The notes beneath the pieces are model-generated. The model made no database searches and had not been told where the DNA came from. It saw only the letters and a program-made list of their open reading frames with translations. Shown piece by piece: positions 52,106-61,190 of a stretch of DNA of 64,000 bases (position 1 is its first letter; the number at the start of each line of letters is the position of its first letter). Origin of the DNA: Pontixanthobacter aestiaquae. Its GTDB lineage: Bacteria; Pseudomonadota; Alphaproteobacteria; Sphingomonadales; Sphingomonadaceae. The translations under genes were made by a program, and so were the position numbers. The stretch covers positions 186,001-250,000 of the forward strand of contig NZ_WTYZ01000001.1 of NCBI RefSeq assembly GCF_009827455.1, read 5' to 3'.

Positions 52106-53143
52106 ATGAAAAACCCCAGCGTCAGCCTTGCTTGCGTCATTGGTGTTCTGCCGATTTTCCCGCTTACCGTGGTCGCCAAGGACGGGCCTGGATATGGGCC
52201 CGGACATGGGCGCGATGACAGCCGCTACCTTTATGCAGTAACGTCCGAAACAGCCGCTCGCTGTGCGGTGCTGCAAAACGAATTCTCCGCTCGTCAGCGG
52301 GAGGCCAATCCGGAATGGTCGCGCCGTCATACGGCTATGTCGCTGACCTGGCAGCAATTGGTACGCGAGCTTGCACCCGATGATACGGCATTGATCGCCA
52401 AAGCAACTGCACGCGACCCGAAACTGACGGCGGAACTCGACAAACATGACGATCCGCTCATGCTACTGGCCGAGCGCTCACGGATTTGCGAAGTCACTGC
52501 GACGGTGAACAGCCTATCGTATAATGGCGCGACATTCGTGATCGAGGAACAGAACCCCGAAATCTTCGCCGATTTCGCCGCCAAAGCGAACCAATCCGGG
52601 CTCGAAGAGTTTCCCGAGCCGCCAACCAAATCAATCAAGTTCGGCGATTGGCTATTTGAAGCGAAAGGCAATTCGTGCAGCGCCACTCGAACAATGCGCG
52701 ATGGCGCGGTGCTGACATTGGGGTTCACCAATTTCTTCGACGGGTCATTGAAATTTGAGTGGGACGGACTGCCCGAATTGGACGGACAATCTGAAGAAGG
52801 CGAAGAAGAGTACGAAGCCATGATGCGGCGGCACATGGCCGGATACGCTTCGGATAATGATTTCGGCCCGGTCATTGCCGAAGGCTTCACCTTCGCGACC
52901 TATCCCGGCACGGCCCTGTTCGTCGACGACAAGCTCATCGCACGCCCCTTCGGCGAAGGAATGAGCGACGGCCGGAAATATTACTTCGGCGCCTACACCC
53001 AGGCCAATTATTACAACATGATACCCACCGGCAAAGAGGTGGTTGTGAAAGTGCTTGGCGAAGAAACTCACCGCGTGCGGATCGACGATCCGGCCATGTG
53101 GAATGAAATGTCCAATTGCATGGCGCAATACCCTTACGGTTAG
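52106..53143 (+). CDS. Exported protein of unknown function
   Basis: I do not recognise this 345-residue protein. It has a signal peptide (about 1-24, ending TVVAK) and then a Gly/Pro/His-rich stretch. The mature part is acidic, with a mixed fold and cysteines at about residues 45, 110, 180 and 339. ATG 52106 follows GGAAAG by five bases; a longer in-frame reading upstream would overlap the previous gene. It converges with the M20 amidohydrolase gene. Confidence 0.7.
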   Translation: MKNPSVSLACVIGVLPIFPLTVVAKDGPGYGPGHGRDDSRYLYAVTSETAARCAVLQNEFSARQREANPEWSRRHTAMSLTWQQLVRELAPDDTALIAKATARDPKLTAELDKHDDPLMLLAERSRICEVTATVNSLSYNGATFVIEEQNPEIFADFAAKANQSGLEEFPEPPTKSIKFGDWLFEAKGNSCSATRTMRDGAVLTLGFTNFFDGSLKFEWDGLPELDGQSEEGEEEYEAMMRRHMAGYASDNDFGPVIAEGFTFATYPGTALFVDDKLIARPFGEGMSDGRKYYFGAYTQANYYNMIPTGKEVVVKVLGEETHRVRIDDPAMWNEMSNCMAQYPYG

Positions 53144-53163
53144 GGTTTTACACCCTCCGTATC

Positions 53164-54588
53164 CTATTTGCGATAATCAAGCGGCGGGTCGCGGTCGCCT
53201 AGAAGCGATTCGTAGACGTAATCTTCCCCGCGTGCTTCGACGAATTCTGCTTTCGCCTTCGTGCGCAATTCGGGATTAGTATAAAGCTCGATTGCCGCCA
53301 ACGTCATCGCCTTGGCGGCGAATTGCGTTCCCTTTGTTCCATAGCTGTGCCCGCTCGCGGCAACCGCTTGCCAGCTATGCGCTGCTGTCCCCGGCACCCA
53401 AGCCGCAGCAGCCAAGCTCACCGTCGGCACGGCGCGCGACACATCGCCGACATCGGTCGATCCGTAACCGGTAATCACTTCATGCGGCTGGACCTCTTGA
53501 GCTTGAGAGAGGGCCGGAGCGCCCTCGCCAAAGCTTTCCTGAATCGTCTTGGCCCATGCCAGTTCTTCCGCAGAATATTCGATCGGATCGAGCTGGCGCA
53601 GTTTGTCCGTCATCATCAATTGCAGCGATTCTACCGGCAGAGTCGGGTTGTTGCCGTGAATAATTTCCCAATCGACCTTGGTTCCGGTGCCCATTGCCCC
53701 GCCTTTGGCTGCCGCCTCCAGTCGCGGCCACATGGCGCGTACCTCATCCGCGTCGGAATGGCGCAGATAATAGAACACTTCGGCAAAATCAGGGATCACA
53801 TTGGGGGCCGACCCGCCCTCTGTAATGACATAGTGGATACGCGTATCCATGCTGGTATGCTCGCGCATCATATTGACCATCATGTTCATCGCTTCGACCC
53901 CGTCGAGCGCGCTGCGACCGCGCTCCGGCGCGCCTGCCGCATGGGCAGAGATTCCGCGGAAGCGGAACTTGGCCGAACGGTTGGCGAGGCTCTTGCGCGA
54001 AGCAGCCGAATTGCGATCCGCCGGATGCCAGTCGATCACGAAATCGGCATCGTCAAACAGCCCTGCGCGGGCCATATAGACTTTGCCCGATCCGCCTTCT
54101 TCTGCCGGAGTGCCATAGAGACGGACGCGGCCGGGCGTACCAGTAGCCTCCAGCCAGTTCTTGATGGCAATCGCTGCAGTCAGTGAGCCGGCACCGAACA
54201 GATTGTGTCCGCAGGCATGGCCGGCATGTTTCCCATCCACCGGATCACGGGTCGGTGAGGAAGACTGATTGATACCGGGCAACGCATCGAATTCGGCAAG
54301 CAGGCCAATGACCGGGCCGCCTTCACCCCATTCGGCCATGAAGGCTGTGGGAATATCGGCGACGCCTTCCTGAATAGCGAAGCCTTCGCCTTTCAATTCG
54401 GTTTTCAGCAAACCGCTCGATTTGAGTTCGAGATATCCCAGCTCGGCCCAGTCCCAAATCTGTTTGGCGACTCGCTCGGTGCGCTCCTCTTGTGCGTCGA
54501 CGGCTGCAATCGGGTCCGCTTCTTGGGCAATAACGGGCGATGCTGCGAGCAACACGGTGCCAGCGATAAGGCTAAAGGCTGATTTCAT
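53164..54588 (-). CDS. Exported M20-family amidohydrolase
   Basis: The 474-residue protein belongs to the M20 metallopeptidase family, AbgB-like branch. It has a signal peptide (about 1-22, ending SPVIAQ) and metal-site segments KHAGHACGHNLFGAGSLTAA (about 120-139), TPAEEGGSGKVYMA and DWHPADRN, with the dimerisation domain between. AbgB cleaves p-aminobenzoyl-glutamate; related enzymes cleave acyl amino acids or dipeptides. The start at 54588 (MKSAFSLIAG) is preferred over 54624 because it begins the signal peptide and has GGGAC upstream. Confidence 0.92.
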   Translation of the reverse strand: MKSAFSLIAGTVLLAASPVIAQEADPIAAVDAQEERTERVAKQIWDWAELGYLELKSSGLLKTELKGEGFAIQEGVADIPTAFMAEWGEGGPVIGLLAEFDALPGINQSSSPTRDPVDGKHAGHACGHNLFGAGSLTAAIAIKNWLEATGTPGRVRLYGTPAEEGGSGKVYMARAGLFDDADFVIDWHPADRNSAASRKSLANRSAKFRFRGISAHAAGAPERGRSALDGVEAMNMMVNMMREHTSMDTRIHYVITEGGSAPNVIPDFAEVFYYLRHSDADEVRAMWPRLEAAAKGGAMGTGTKVDWEIIHGNNPTLPVESLQLMMTDKLRQLDPIEYSAEELAWAKTIQESFGEGAPALSQAQEVQPHEVITGYGSTDVGDVSRAVPTVSLAAAAWVPGTAAHSWQAVAASGHSYGTKGTQFAAKAMTLAAIELYTNPELRTKAKAEFVEARGEDYVYESLLGDRDPPLDYRK

Positions 54589-54660
54589 AGTCCCGAGTCC
54601 CCTTTCCGTCACTCTACCCCGCACGCTGCATCACGCAAGTCTCGACCCCAACTGACATTT

Positions 54661-55089
54661 ATGTCAGTAGCGTTTCCGATGGATCAGTTGGTACAAATCG
54701 GTGGGTCGCTATTGGCCATTCTTGTGCTCGCATGGCTGGCACACAAAATGGGTCTGGGCGGTGACGAACGGATTCGCGACGAGGATCATGCGCGCCATCT
54801 GGCCGACCAGTCCGTGAGCGGTTTTGAACCCGTTGATATCGTGATCGATAAAGCTGGCTATGGTGCCCTGATGCGCGACGATGCGGGACGTGTGCTCGTC
54901 CTGAAACGCCATGGAACACATTTTGCCGGACGGCTCATGACAGTCCGGCCCGAAGCGCGGCTGGATCAGGGATTGCTGACCATCCAGCCAGACGATCGCC
55001 CGTTTGGCGCCGTTACACTTAACCTTGGCGAACAAGCGCAGGTTTGGGCCGCGAGCCTGCGGCGGTTGGAGAAGCGCGCCGATGCCTGA
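54661..55089 (+). CDS. Membrane-anchored protein of unknown function
   Basis: This 142-residue protein has one N-terminal membrane segment (about 9-27) and a soluble domain with MRDDAGRVLVLKRHGTHFAG and LMTVRPEARLDQGLLTIQ. I do not recognise the domain. An in-frame ATG at 54679 is an alternative start. Its end overlaps the start of the sterol desaturase gene by 8 bases, so the two are translationally coupled and likely act together. Confidence 0.7.
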   Translation: MSVAFPMDQLVQIGGSLLAILVLAWLAHKMGLGGDERIRDEDHARHLADQSVSGFEPVDIVIDKAGYGALMRDDAGRVLVLKRHGTHFAGRLMTVRPEARLDQGLLTIQPDDRPFGAVTLNLGEQAQVWAASLRRLEKRADA

Positions 55090-56014
55090 TTTCTCGCCAA
55101 CCGAATATGCCGTGCCGGGGTTTGTTATCCTGGTCGTGCTGGAAATGCTGTGGGCCTGGAAGAAGCGTCCAGATGCCTACGAGCCCCGCGACACGCTGAC
55201 TTCGCTAGCATTCGGTTTGGGCAGCACTGTTGCGGGCGCGCTTTTCGGCGGCTTTGCGATATGGGTTTTCTTCCAGACATACGAGTACCGCATTTTCGAC
55301 TTTGGCGAACAATGGTGGACGGTGTGGTGGGCGTGGCCGCTTGCCTTTGTCATCGACGATCTCAAATATTACTGGGTGCACCGCGCGGGACACCGCATCC
55401 GCTGGATGTGGGCGGCACATGTGAACCACCATTCCAGCCAGCACTATAATCTTTCGACCGCGCTGCGCCAGACATGGACCGGAACTTTCACTTTCGGCCT
55501 GCTATTCGCGCTACCGTTGGTATTGCTTGGATTCCACCCGGTGATGCTGGCGACCGTCGGGGGTTTCAATCTGATCTACCAGTTCTGGATCCACACCGAA
55601 GCGATTGGGAAGATGCCGCGCTGGTTCGAAGCGGTGATGAACACACCGAGCCATCACCGCGTGCATCACGCCACCAACCCGCTCTATCTCGACCGGAACT
55701 ATGCAGGTGTGTTTATCGTCTGGGACAAGATGTTCGGTACTTTCCAGCCCGAAGTCGAAAGCGAGAATATTCGCTACGGAATCGTCAAACAGCTCGGCAG
55801 CTTCAATCTGCTGTGGTCCGTGTTCCATGAGTGGATCGGGATGCTCAGCGACATCTGGCGTGCACCTTGGAAGCACAAGCTGTCCTATCTGCTGCGCGAA
55901 CCCGGCTGGACGCATGATGGCAGCCGCGAGACATCCGATATGATCCGCGACCGCTGGCGCGCGCGGCAGGAACCCGATGAAGGCGAAACACTACAACAAA
56001 AACAGACCGCCTGA
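55082..56014 (+). CDS. Sterol desaturase/fatty acid hydroxylase family protein
   Basis: The 310-residue membrane protein has the di-iron histidine motifs YYWVHRAGHRIRWMWAAHVN, HHSSQHYN and HHRVHHATNPLYLDRNYAG, with several hydrophobic helices. It is the C5/alkylglycerol-monooxygenase-like branch. The start ATG 55082 (MPDFSPTEYA) overlaps the previous gene; a longer reading upstream is antisense-like. It is 20 bases before the GMC oxidoreductase gene, suggesting a lipid or alcohol oxidation operon. Confidence 0.92.
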   Translation: MPDFSPTEYAVPGFVILVVLEMLWAWKKRPDAYEPRDTLTSLAFGLGSTVAGALFGGFAIWVFFQTYEYRIFDFGEQWWTVWWAWPLAFVIDDLKYYWVHRAGHRIRWMWAAHVNHHSSQHYNLSTALRQTWTGTFTFGLLFALPLVLLGFHPVMLATVGGFNLIYQFWIHTEAIGKMPRWFEAVMNTPSHHRVHHATNPLYLDRNYAGVFIVWDKMFGTFQPEVESENIRYGIVKQLGSFNLLWSVFHEWIGMLSDIWRAPWKHKLSYLLREPGWTHDGSRETSDMIRDRWRARQEPDEGETLQQKQTA

Positions 56015-56034
56015 GAGGCAAAGAAGGTAATTTC

Positions 56035-57621
56035 ATGCAGCAATTCGATATTATTGTCATTGGCGGCGGCAGCGCAGGCAGCGCGGCGGCGGGGCGTTTG
56101 GCCGAGGATGGAACCAAGCGCGTCTGTCTGCTCGAAGCGGGCGGTAAGAATGACAATGTCCTGGTTAAAACACCGGGCTTTATGCCGTTCCTGCTGAAGA
56201 ATACGAACTACCGCTACGACACCGTTCCGCAAAAGGGATTGAATGGCCGGATCGGCTATCAACCGCGCGGGAAAGGGCTTGGTGGATCATCCGCAATCAA
56301 CGCGATGGTCTATATTCGCGGCAACAAATGGGATTACGACAATTGGGCCGCGATGGGCTGTGACGGTTGGGCCTATGATGATGTCCTGCCCTATTTCAAA
56401 CGCTCGGAAGGCAATGTGCGCGGCGCAGACGAGTTCCACGGCGGCGACGGCCCGCTTAGCGTTTCCGACCAAACTGCAGTCAACCCGACCAGCAAGGCAT
56501 TCGTAAGCAGTGCAGAATCCTTGCAATTGCGGCGCAATGAAGATTTTAATGATGCCGAGCAGTCAGGCTTTGGCATCTACCAGGTGACCCAAAAGGACGG
56601 CGAACGCTGGTCTGCTGCGCGTGCCTATGTCGAACCGCTACGCGAGCGCGACAATCTGACGATCCTGACCGGCACTTTGGTCGAGAAACTGGTGGTGGAG
56701 AATGGCCGTGTAACTGGCGTCGCGATCAAACGCGGACGCAAGCGTGAGACAATTACTGCGACCGGCGGCGTGATCTTGTCGGCAGGCGCATTCAACTCGC
56801 CGCAGATCCTGATGCTGTCAGGCATCGGGCCTGCCGACCATCTGCGTGAGCTTGGTATCGATCTCGTGCTCGACAAACCATCGGTTGGCAGCAATCTGCA
56901 GGACCATATCGATTATGTGTCAAGCTGGGAAACCGAGTCCAAAGACCCCATCGGTGACAGTTTGGCCGGCACTTGGCGCATGGTGAAAGCCATGGTCGAG
57001 CACCGCCGTCACCGTACCGGCATTATGACCACGCCCTATGCCGAGGCAGGCGGTTTCTGGACAGTGATGCCCGATGCGCCCGCACCCGATATCCAATGGC
57101 ACTTTGTACCGGCAATGCTGGAAGATCATGGGCGCGAGAAAGTGAAAGGCCACGGCTTCTCGCTCCACGCATGTGTCCTGCGCCCGGAAAGTCGGGGCAC
57201 TGTTCGCCTGAATGCGAATGATGCAGCTGCCCCGCCGCGCCTTGATCCCAACTTCCTCGATGATGACCGCGACATAGCGGCCTTGCGGGCAGGAATCAGA
57301 TTGTCGCACCGGATCGCAGAGACTTCGCCTTTGGCGGACTACAACCCAGTGGATCGCCATCCGGTTGATCTGAACGACGATGTGGCGCTCGACGCGCTGA
57401 TCCGCAATCGCTCCGACACTGTCTATCACCCCGTCGGCACATGCCGCATGGGCGGTGACGAGGACAGTGTCGTCGATCCAACGCTGAAAGCGCGCGGTAT
57501 CGAAGGCCTGTGGATTGCCGATGCCAGCATCATGCCCAAAATCGTCAGCGGAAACACCAATGCTCCGAGCATCATGATCGGTGAGCGCTGCGCGGATTTC
57601 GTGAAAGCTGCGCTGGGGTAG
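56035..57621 (+). CDS. GMC-family FAD alcohol/choline dehydrogenase
   Basis: The 528-residue flavoprotein has the FAD-binding IVIGGGSAGSAAAGRLAEDG (about 6-25), the GMC signature GKGLGGSSAINAMVYIRGN (about 79-97), GAFNSPQILMLSGIGP (about 247-262), and the catalytic His in TVYHPVGTCRMG and the C-terminal SGNTNAPSIMIGE. Substrates may be choline, long-chain or polyethylene-glycol-type alcohols. It has AAGAAGG upstream and follows the sterol desaturase gene. Confidence 0.93.
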   Translation: MQQFDIIVIGGGSAGSAAAGRLAEDGTKRVCLLEAGGKNDNVLVKTPGFMPFLLKNTNYRYDTVPQKGLNGRIGYQPRGKGLGGSSAINAMVYIRGNKWDYDNWAAMGCDGWAYDDVLPYFKRSEGNVRGADEFHGGDGPLSVSDQTAVNPTSKAFVSSAESLQLRRNEDFNDAEQSGFGIYQVTQKDGERWSAARAYVEPLRERDNLTILTGTLVEKLVVENGRVTGVAIKRGRKRETITATGGVILSAGAFNSPQILMLSGIGPADHLRELGIDLVLDKPSVGSNLQDHIDYVSSWETESKDPIGDSLAGTWRMVKAMVEHRRHRTGIMTTPYAEAGGFWTVMPDAPAPDIQWHFVPAMLEDHGREKVKGHGFSLHACVLRPESRGTVRLNANDAAAPPRLDPNFLDDDRDIAALRAGIRLSHRIAETSPLADYNPVDRHPVDLNDDVALDALIRNRSDTVYHPVGTCRMGGDEDSVVDPTLKARGIEGLWIADASIMPKIVSGNTNAPSIMIGERCADFVKAALG

Positions 57622-57624
57622 AGG

Positions 57625-57650
57625 CGTTTGTTTTGGCCCTCAGTTGACGG
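57625..57650. repeat. Dispersed intergenic repeat arm
   Basis: A T-rich lead followed by CCCTCAGTTGACGG matches the arms at 7231-7305 and 36039-36064 with two changes. Confidence 0.55.
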
Positions 57651-57894
57651 CATTTTTTGTTTGTTTAGCCTCAAGCGCCGGCACTCGCATTCGCTCGCTT
57701 AGGCTACCGCGCTAACCGCGCGTCGGGCAGTCGCCCTCTGGCTGCCGCGACCAAGAATGGGCGCTTATGCCTATGGCTTGGAATGGTTCGGTCAGCGACT
57801 AGCTGACCGCAAGCGCGACCGCGCGCCCGAGCTTATGCGAGGAAGCAAGCGAGGCGGATGCCTCGCGCCCGCAGGGTCTAAACAAATAACTCCC

Positions 57895-57928
57895 CAAAAA
57901 AAGGGCCGGAGCTTTGCAGCCCCGGCCC
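57895..57928 (-). terminator. Rho-independent terminator of glnK-amtB
   Basis: Read on the minus strand, GGGCCGGGGC pairs with GCTCCGGCCC across TGCAAA, followed by T7 (57901-57895). It lies about 100 bases after the amtB stop. Confidence 0.85.
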
Positions 57929-57961
57929 GTAAAGTGTTGTTCGCAGGAGGAACGTTGTGCG

Positions 57962-58001
57962 GCGGGAACGGGAGGGGAGAGAAAATCTCCCGATCCCGCC
58001 G
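57962..58001. repeat. Strong hairpin after amtB
   Basis: GGCGGGAACGGGAG (57962-57975) and CTCCCGATCCCGCC (57988-58001) form a 14-bp stem with one mismatch. It lies 24 bases beyond the amtB stop and may protect the mRNA 3' end or aid termination. Confidence 0.8.
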
Positions 58002-58025
58002 TACCTGGGTGTTAGTTGTGGGCCA

Positions 58026-59363
58026 TCAGTTGTAAGCGCGTTCGCCGTGTTCGCTGATGTCGAGACCATCGACTTCAACTTCTTCGGAGACACGCAGGCC
58101 AATGATTGTCTTGACGATCAAGCCAGCGATCAGGGTGCCGATACCGGCCCATGCTATTGTGACGAGAACGCCTTCCGTCTGGACCCAAAGTTGGGCGCCC
58201 AGAGCGGTCGAACCGTCTCCAGGGCCGCCCAGAAACGGCTGGTAAACTATGCCGGTGCCGATCGCGCCGACGATACCGCCAACGCCGTGGATGCCGAAAG
58301 CGTCAAGCGAGTCGTCGTAGCCGAATTTCGCTTTGAGCTTGGCAACTGCGAAGTAGCAGACAATCGACGACAGGATGCCGAGCAGGATCGCGCCGAATGG
58401 TCCGGAGTTACCGGCAGCCGGTGTGACTGCAACGAGGCCAGCAATAACGCCCGAGCAGAAGCCCAGCGCCGAGCCTTTGTGACCGGCCAGCTTCTCGATC
58501 ACCATCCAGGTGAGCGCGCCAGCTGCAGTAGCAACGAAAGTGTTGATCATGGCAAGGCCAGCAAAGCCATCGGCTTCGAGCGCCGAACCGGCGTTGAAAC
58601 CGAACCAGCCAACCCACAGCAGACCGGTACCAACCATAGTCAGTGTCATCGAGTGCGGTGGCATTGGCTCTGACGGATATCCGCGGCGTTTGCCGAGCAG
58701 ATAGGCGAGCACCAGACCCGAGACACCAGCGTTGATGTGCACAACAGTGCCACCGGCAAAGTCAAGCGCGCCCGCTTTGAACAGCAGCCCGTCACCGGCC
58801 CAAACCATATGGGCAATCGGGAAATACACGATGGTCAGCCAGATCGGTACGAACATCATCACGGCGCTGAACTTCATCCGCTCAGCCGTAGCGCCCAGGA
58901 TCAGTGCAGCGGTAATGGCTGCAAAGGTCATTTGGAAGCTGACGAAGACATATTCGCTGATCACTTCATCGGTGAACGTTGCAGCCGTCGTTTCCGCAGT
59001 CATACCGGAAAGGAAGTAGCTTCCGCCGCTAATGAAGTTGCCCAACATCCCTTCATAGCTGGTGGCACCGAATGCGAGAGAGAAACCCCACATTACCCAG
59101 ACCAGCATCGCCAGACATGCAGTCGCGCCGATCTGTGTCATGGTGGAGAGCATGTTTTTCGAACGAGTCAGGCCGCCATAGAATAGCGTCAGACCCGGGA
59201 TGATCATAAGCAACACCAGAACCGTTGCTGTCATCATCCAAGCGTTATTGCCGGGGTTGGCGACGGGCTTGGCCGCTTCGACAGCCTCTTGCGCCCAAAC
59301 GGGAGTGGCGGCGGCGAGAGACGCACCAAACGCCACTGCTCCACCAGTAAATTTGCGGATCAT
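58026..59363 (-). CDS. amtB: Ammonium transporter AmtB
   Basis: AmtB is a trimeric inner-membrane ammonium channel. The 445-residue protein has a cleavable-looking N-terminus (ending TPVWAQ), eleven hydrophobic helices, FYGGLTRSKNMLSTM near 60, AGGTVVHINAGVSGLVLAY with the first pore His, and FGIHGVGGIVGAIGTG with the second. The start ATG 59363 has AAGGA seven bases upstream; an ATG at 59396 overlapping the glnK stop is in frame but less likely. It forms an operon with glnK. Confidence 0.95.
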   Translation of the reverse strand: MIRKFTGGAVAFGASLAAATPVWAQEAVEAAKPVANPGNNAWMMTATVLVLLMIIPGLTLFYGGLTRSKNMLSTMTQIGATACLAMLVWVMWGFSLAFGATSYEGMLGNFISGGSYFLSGMTAETTAATFTDEVISEYVFVSFQMTFAAITAALILGATAERMKFSAVMMFVPIWLTIVYFPIAHMVWAGDGLLFKAGALDFAGGTVVHINAGVSGLVLAYLLGKRRGYPSEPMPPHSMTLTMVGTGLLWVGWFGFNAGSALEADGFAGLAMINTFVATAAGALTWMVIEKLAGHKGSALGFCSGVIAGLVAVTPAAGNSGPFGAILLGILSSIVCYFAVAKLKAKFGYDDSLDAFGIHGVGGIVGAIGTGIVYQPFLGGPGDGSTALGAQLWVQTEGVLVTIAWAGIGTLIAGLIVKTIIGLRVSEEVEVDGLDISEHGERAYN

Positions 59364-59392
59364 GGAACTGTCCTTTGATTTGGAGAGGGTCA

Positions 59393-59743
<351 letters not shown>

Positions 59744-59780
59744 CTAAAAATCCTGCCGGATGATCCCGACTTCGCACATG

Positions 59781-59797
59781 CAGCAAAAGCCGTGCCA
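59781..59797 (-). promoter_or_regulatory. Sigma-54 (RpoN) promoter of glnK-amtB
   Basis: The minus strand reads TGGCACGGCTTTTGCTG, an exact match to TGGCAC-N5-TTGC with correct -24/-12 spacing. It begins 66 bases and ends about 50 bases before the glnK ATG. NtrC-dependent control is expected from other proteobacteria; no NtrC site was clearly seen. Confidence 0.92.
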
Positions 59798-59866
59798 GAA
59801 TCGAAATATCCAGTCTGCAGAGGGGAAACGCGCGTAATAAAGCTGCGTTAGCCCATTGGAAGGCGC

Positions 59867-60586
59867 TTAATAATTAGGCGATGCCTGTAAATCGGGCAGT
59901 TCAAGTTCGGCGACGATGGGCAAATGGTCCGATGCCTGCGATGCGGTCGCGCTGTGGTGGACGTGCTGCTCGAGGCAGCCCCATTCATCCGAGGTAACAA
60001 TCCGGTCCAATCGCGCAATCGGCTGGCGCGAGGGAAAGCTGCGCCCCGTATCCAGCACATGCCAGTGACGGCGGAATTCCTGCATTGCGCCGGTCTGGTT
60101 GCCCCATTGATTGAAATCGCCCATCAGCACGGTTGGACATCGAGGTTCGCAGGCATCCACATGACCGATGACCGCCTTGATCTGGTCGCGCCGCCTCAAT
60201 CCGGACAGATCGAGATGCATTCCGACCACCCGGATACGCGCTCCGTCAATCTCAAGGTCACCGCGCGCTGCGCCTCGTGGCTCCAAAGTGGGTAAGTCAA
60301 TTGGCTCGGCATCAAGCACTGTGAAAGTTCTGCGCACCAAAATGGCATTGCCGTGCCAGCCGATGCTTCGCGGCCGCTTGGCTACATCGAGTACCTTCCA
60401 GGGGCTGTCATCCAGCGCCGCGCGTTCCAGAACGCTGGCACGTTCGCCGACCCGGCGGTCCGCTTCCTGCAGCGCAATGATATCCGCATCCATCTCGCGT
60501 AGGACGGTGATAATCCGATCGGGATCACGCCGGCGATCGGTGCCGACCGCTTTATGGATGTTGTAGCTGGCGAATTTGAGACGCAC
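59867..60586 (-). CDS. Endonuclease/exonuclease/phosphatase-family protein
   Basis: The 239-residue protein has the EEP fold: FASYNIHKAVGTDRRRDPDR (about 5-24), the metal Glu in IIALQEADRR, GMHLDLSG, VLMGDFNQWG and the late HHSATASQASDHLPIVAELE with the catalytic Asp-His. Substrates of such short proteins include phospholipids, RNA or DNA 3' ends; none can be chosen here. Its upstream gene is the PNPOx-like protein on the same strand, 6 bases away. Confidence 0.9.
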   Translation of the reverse strand: MRLKFASYNIHKAVGTDRRRDPDRIITVLREMDADIIALQEADRRVGERASVLERAALDDSPWKVLDVAKRPRSIGWHGNAILVRRTFTVLDAEPIDLPTLEPRGAARGDLEIDGARIRVVGMHLDLSGLRRRDQIKAVIGHVDACEPRCPTVLMGDFNQWGNQTGAMQEFRRHWHVLDTGRSFPSRQPIARLDRIVTSDEWGCLEQHVHHSATASQASDHLPIVAELELPDLQASPNY

Positions 60587-60592
60587 GCGGCC

Positions 60593-61159
60593 CTAGTCTT
60601 CGCTCTCACCGGCAATGTAACGATCCGTTGGTCGGGCTGGCAGGCCATCGATGCTCGCCAATCGCGTGGACATCTTTGCCGCCCATTCGGAAGGGTTGGC
60701 CTGAGAATGCGCCTTCTTCAACGTCGGCCGCTCGGCCTCCATCTTCATAAAGGGCACACCCCAGCCGCAGCTCGTCTGGACACTTTCAACTGCGATATCG
60801 AAGATCTGGCGCGTGCCGGAAATAAGCGTGAAGTTCTCTGCCAGCGCATCCCATTCAGGATCTTTCGGCAAGACTGCCCGACCGGTCCCATAGATGCGCA
60901 AAATCAAGGCAGGCTGCTGGAAATTGCAGAACATGATCGTGATGCGCCCATCAGCATCGAGATGCGCGCTGGTCTCATTGCCCGATCCGCCAAGATCGAG
61001 ATATCCGACCCGATCCGGCGCCAGAACACGAAACGCGTCGTACCCCTTGGGGCTGAGGTTGATCCGCGCGTCCGCAGCAGCGGTCGCAACGAAAAACATC
61101 GGCTGCGCATCGATCATCGCGATGTGCTTATCGTTCAGCGTATCAAAAAATTCTGCCAT
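60593..61159 (-). CDS. Pyridoxamine 5'-phosphate oxidase-like flavin/F420-type protein
   Basis: The 188-residue protein has the split-barrel PNPOx-like fold: FFDTLNDKHIAMIDAQPMFF, VGYLDLGGSGNETSAHLDAD, GRITIMFCNFQQPALILRIYG. It lacks the full PdxH signature, so it is more likely a general FMN- or haem-binding reductase. Its gene is followed after 6 bases by the EEP gene and preceded by prfC. Confidence 0.88.
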   Translation of the reverse strand: MAEFFDTLNDKHIAMIDAQPMFFVATAAADARINLSPKGYDAFRVLAPDRVGYLDLGGSGNETSAHLDADGRITIMFCNFQQPALILRIYGTGRAVLPKDPEWDALAENFTLISGTRQIFDIAVESVQTSCGWGVPFMKMEAERPTLKKAHSQANPSEWAAKMSTRLASIDGLPARPTDRYIAGESED

Positions 61160-61190
61160 GCAGCAATGCTACGCCGCGAAGCACAGAATG

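Larger units (their letters stand above)
57622..58025. other. Intergenic region with repeats and hairpins
   Basis: No gene is supported in these 404 bases between the GMC oxidoreductase and amtB stops. They hold a copy of the dispersed repeat (CCCTCAGTTGACGG, 57637-57650) and GC-rich stretches with short inverted segments such as GCCTC/GAGGC and CAGCGACTAGCTG (57670-57870). The amtB terminator and a second hairpin follow. Confidence 0.65.

Noticed and set aside
57757..58035. 92-codon plus-strand frame in the spacer after the GMC oxidoreductase gene
   Set aside because: It crosses the terminator hairpins and has no ribosome site or family features.
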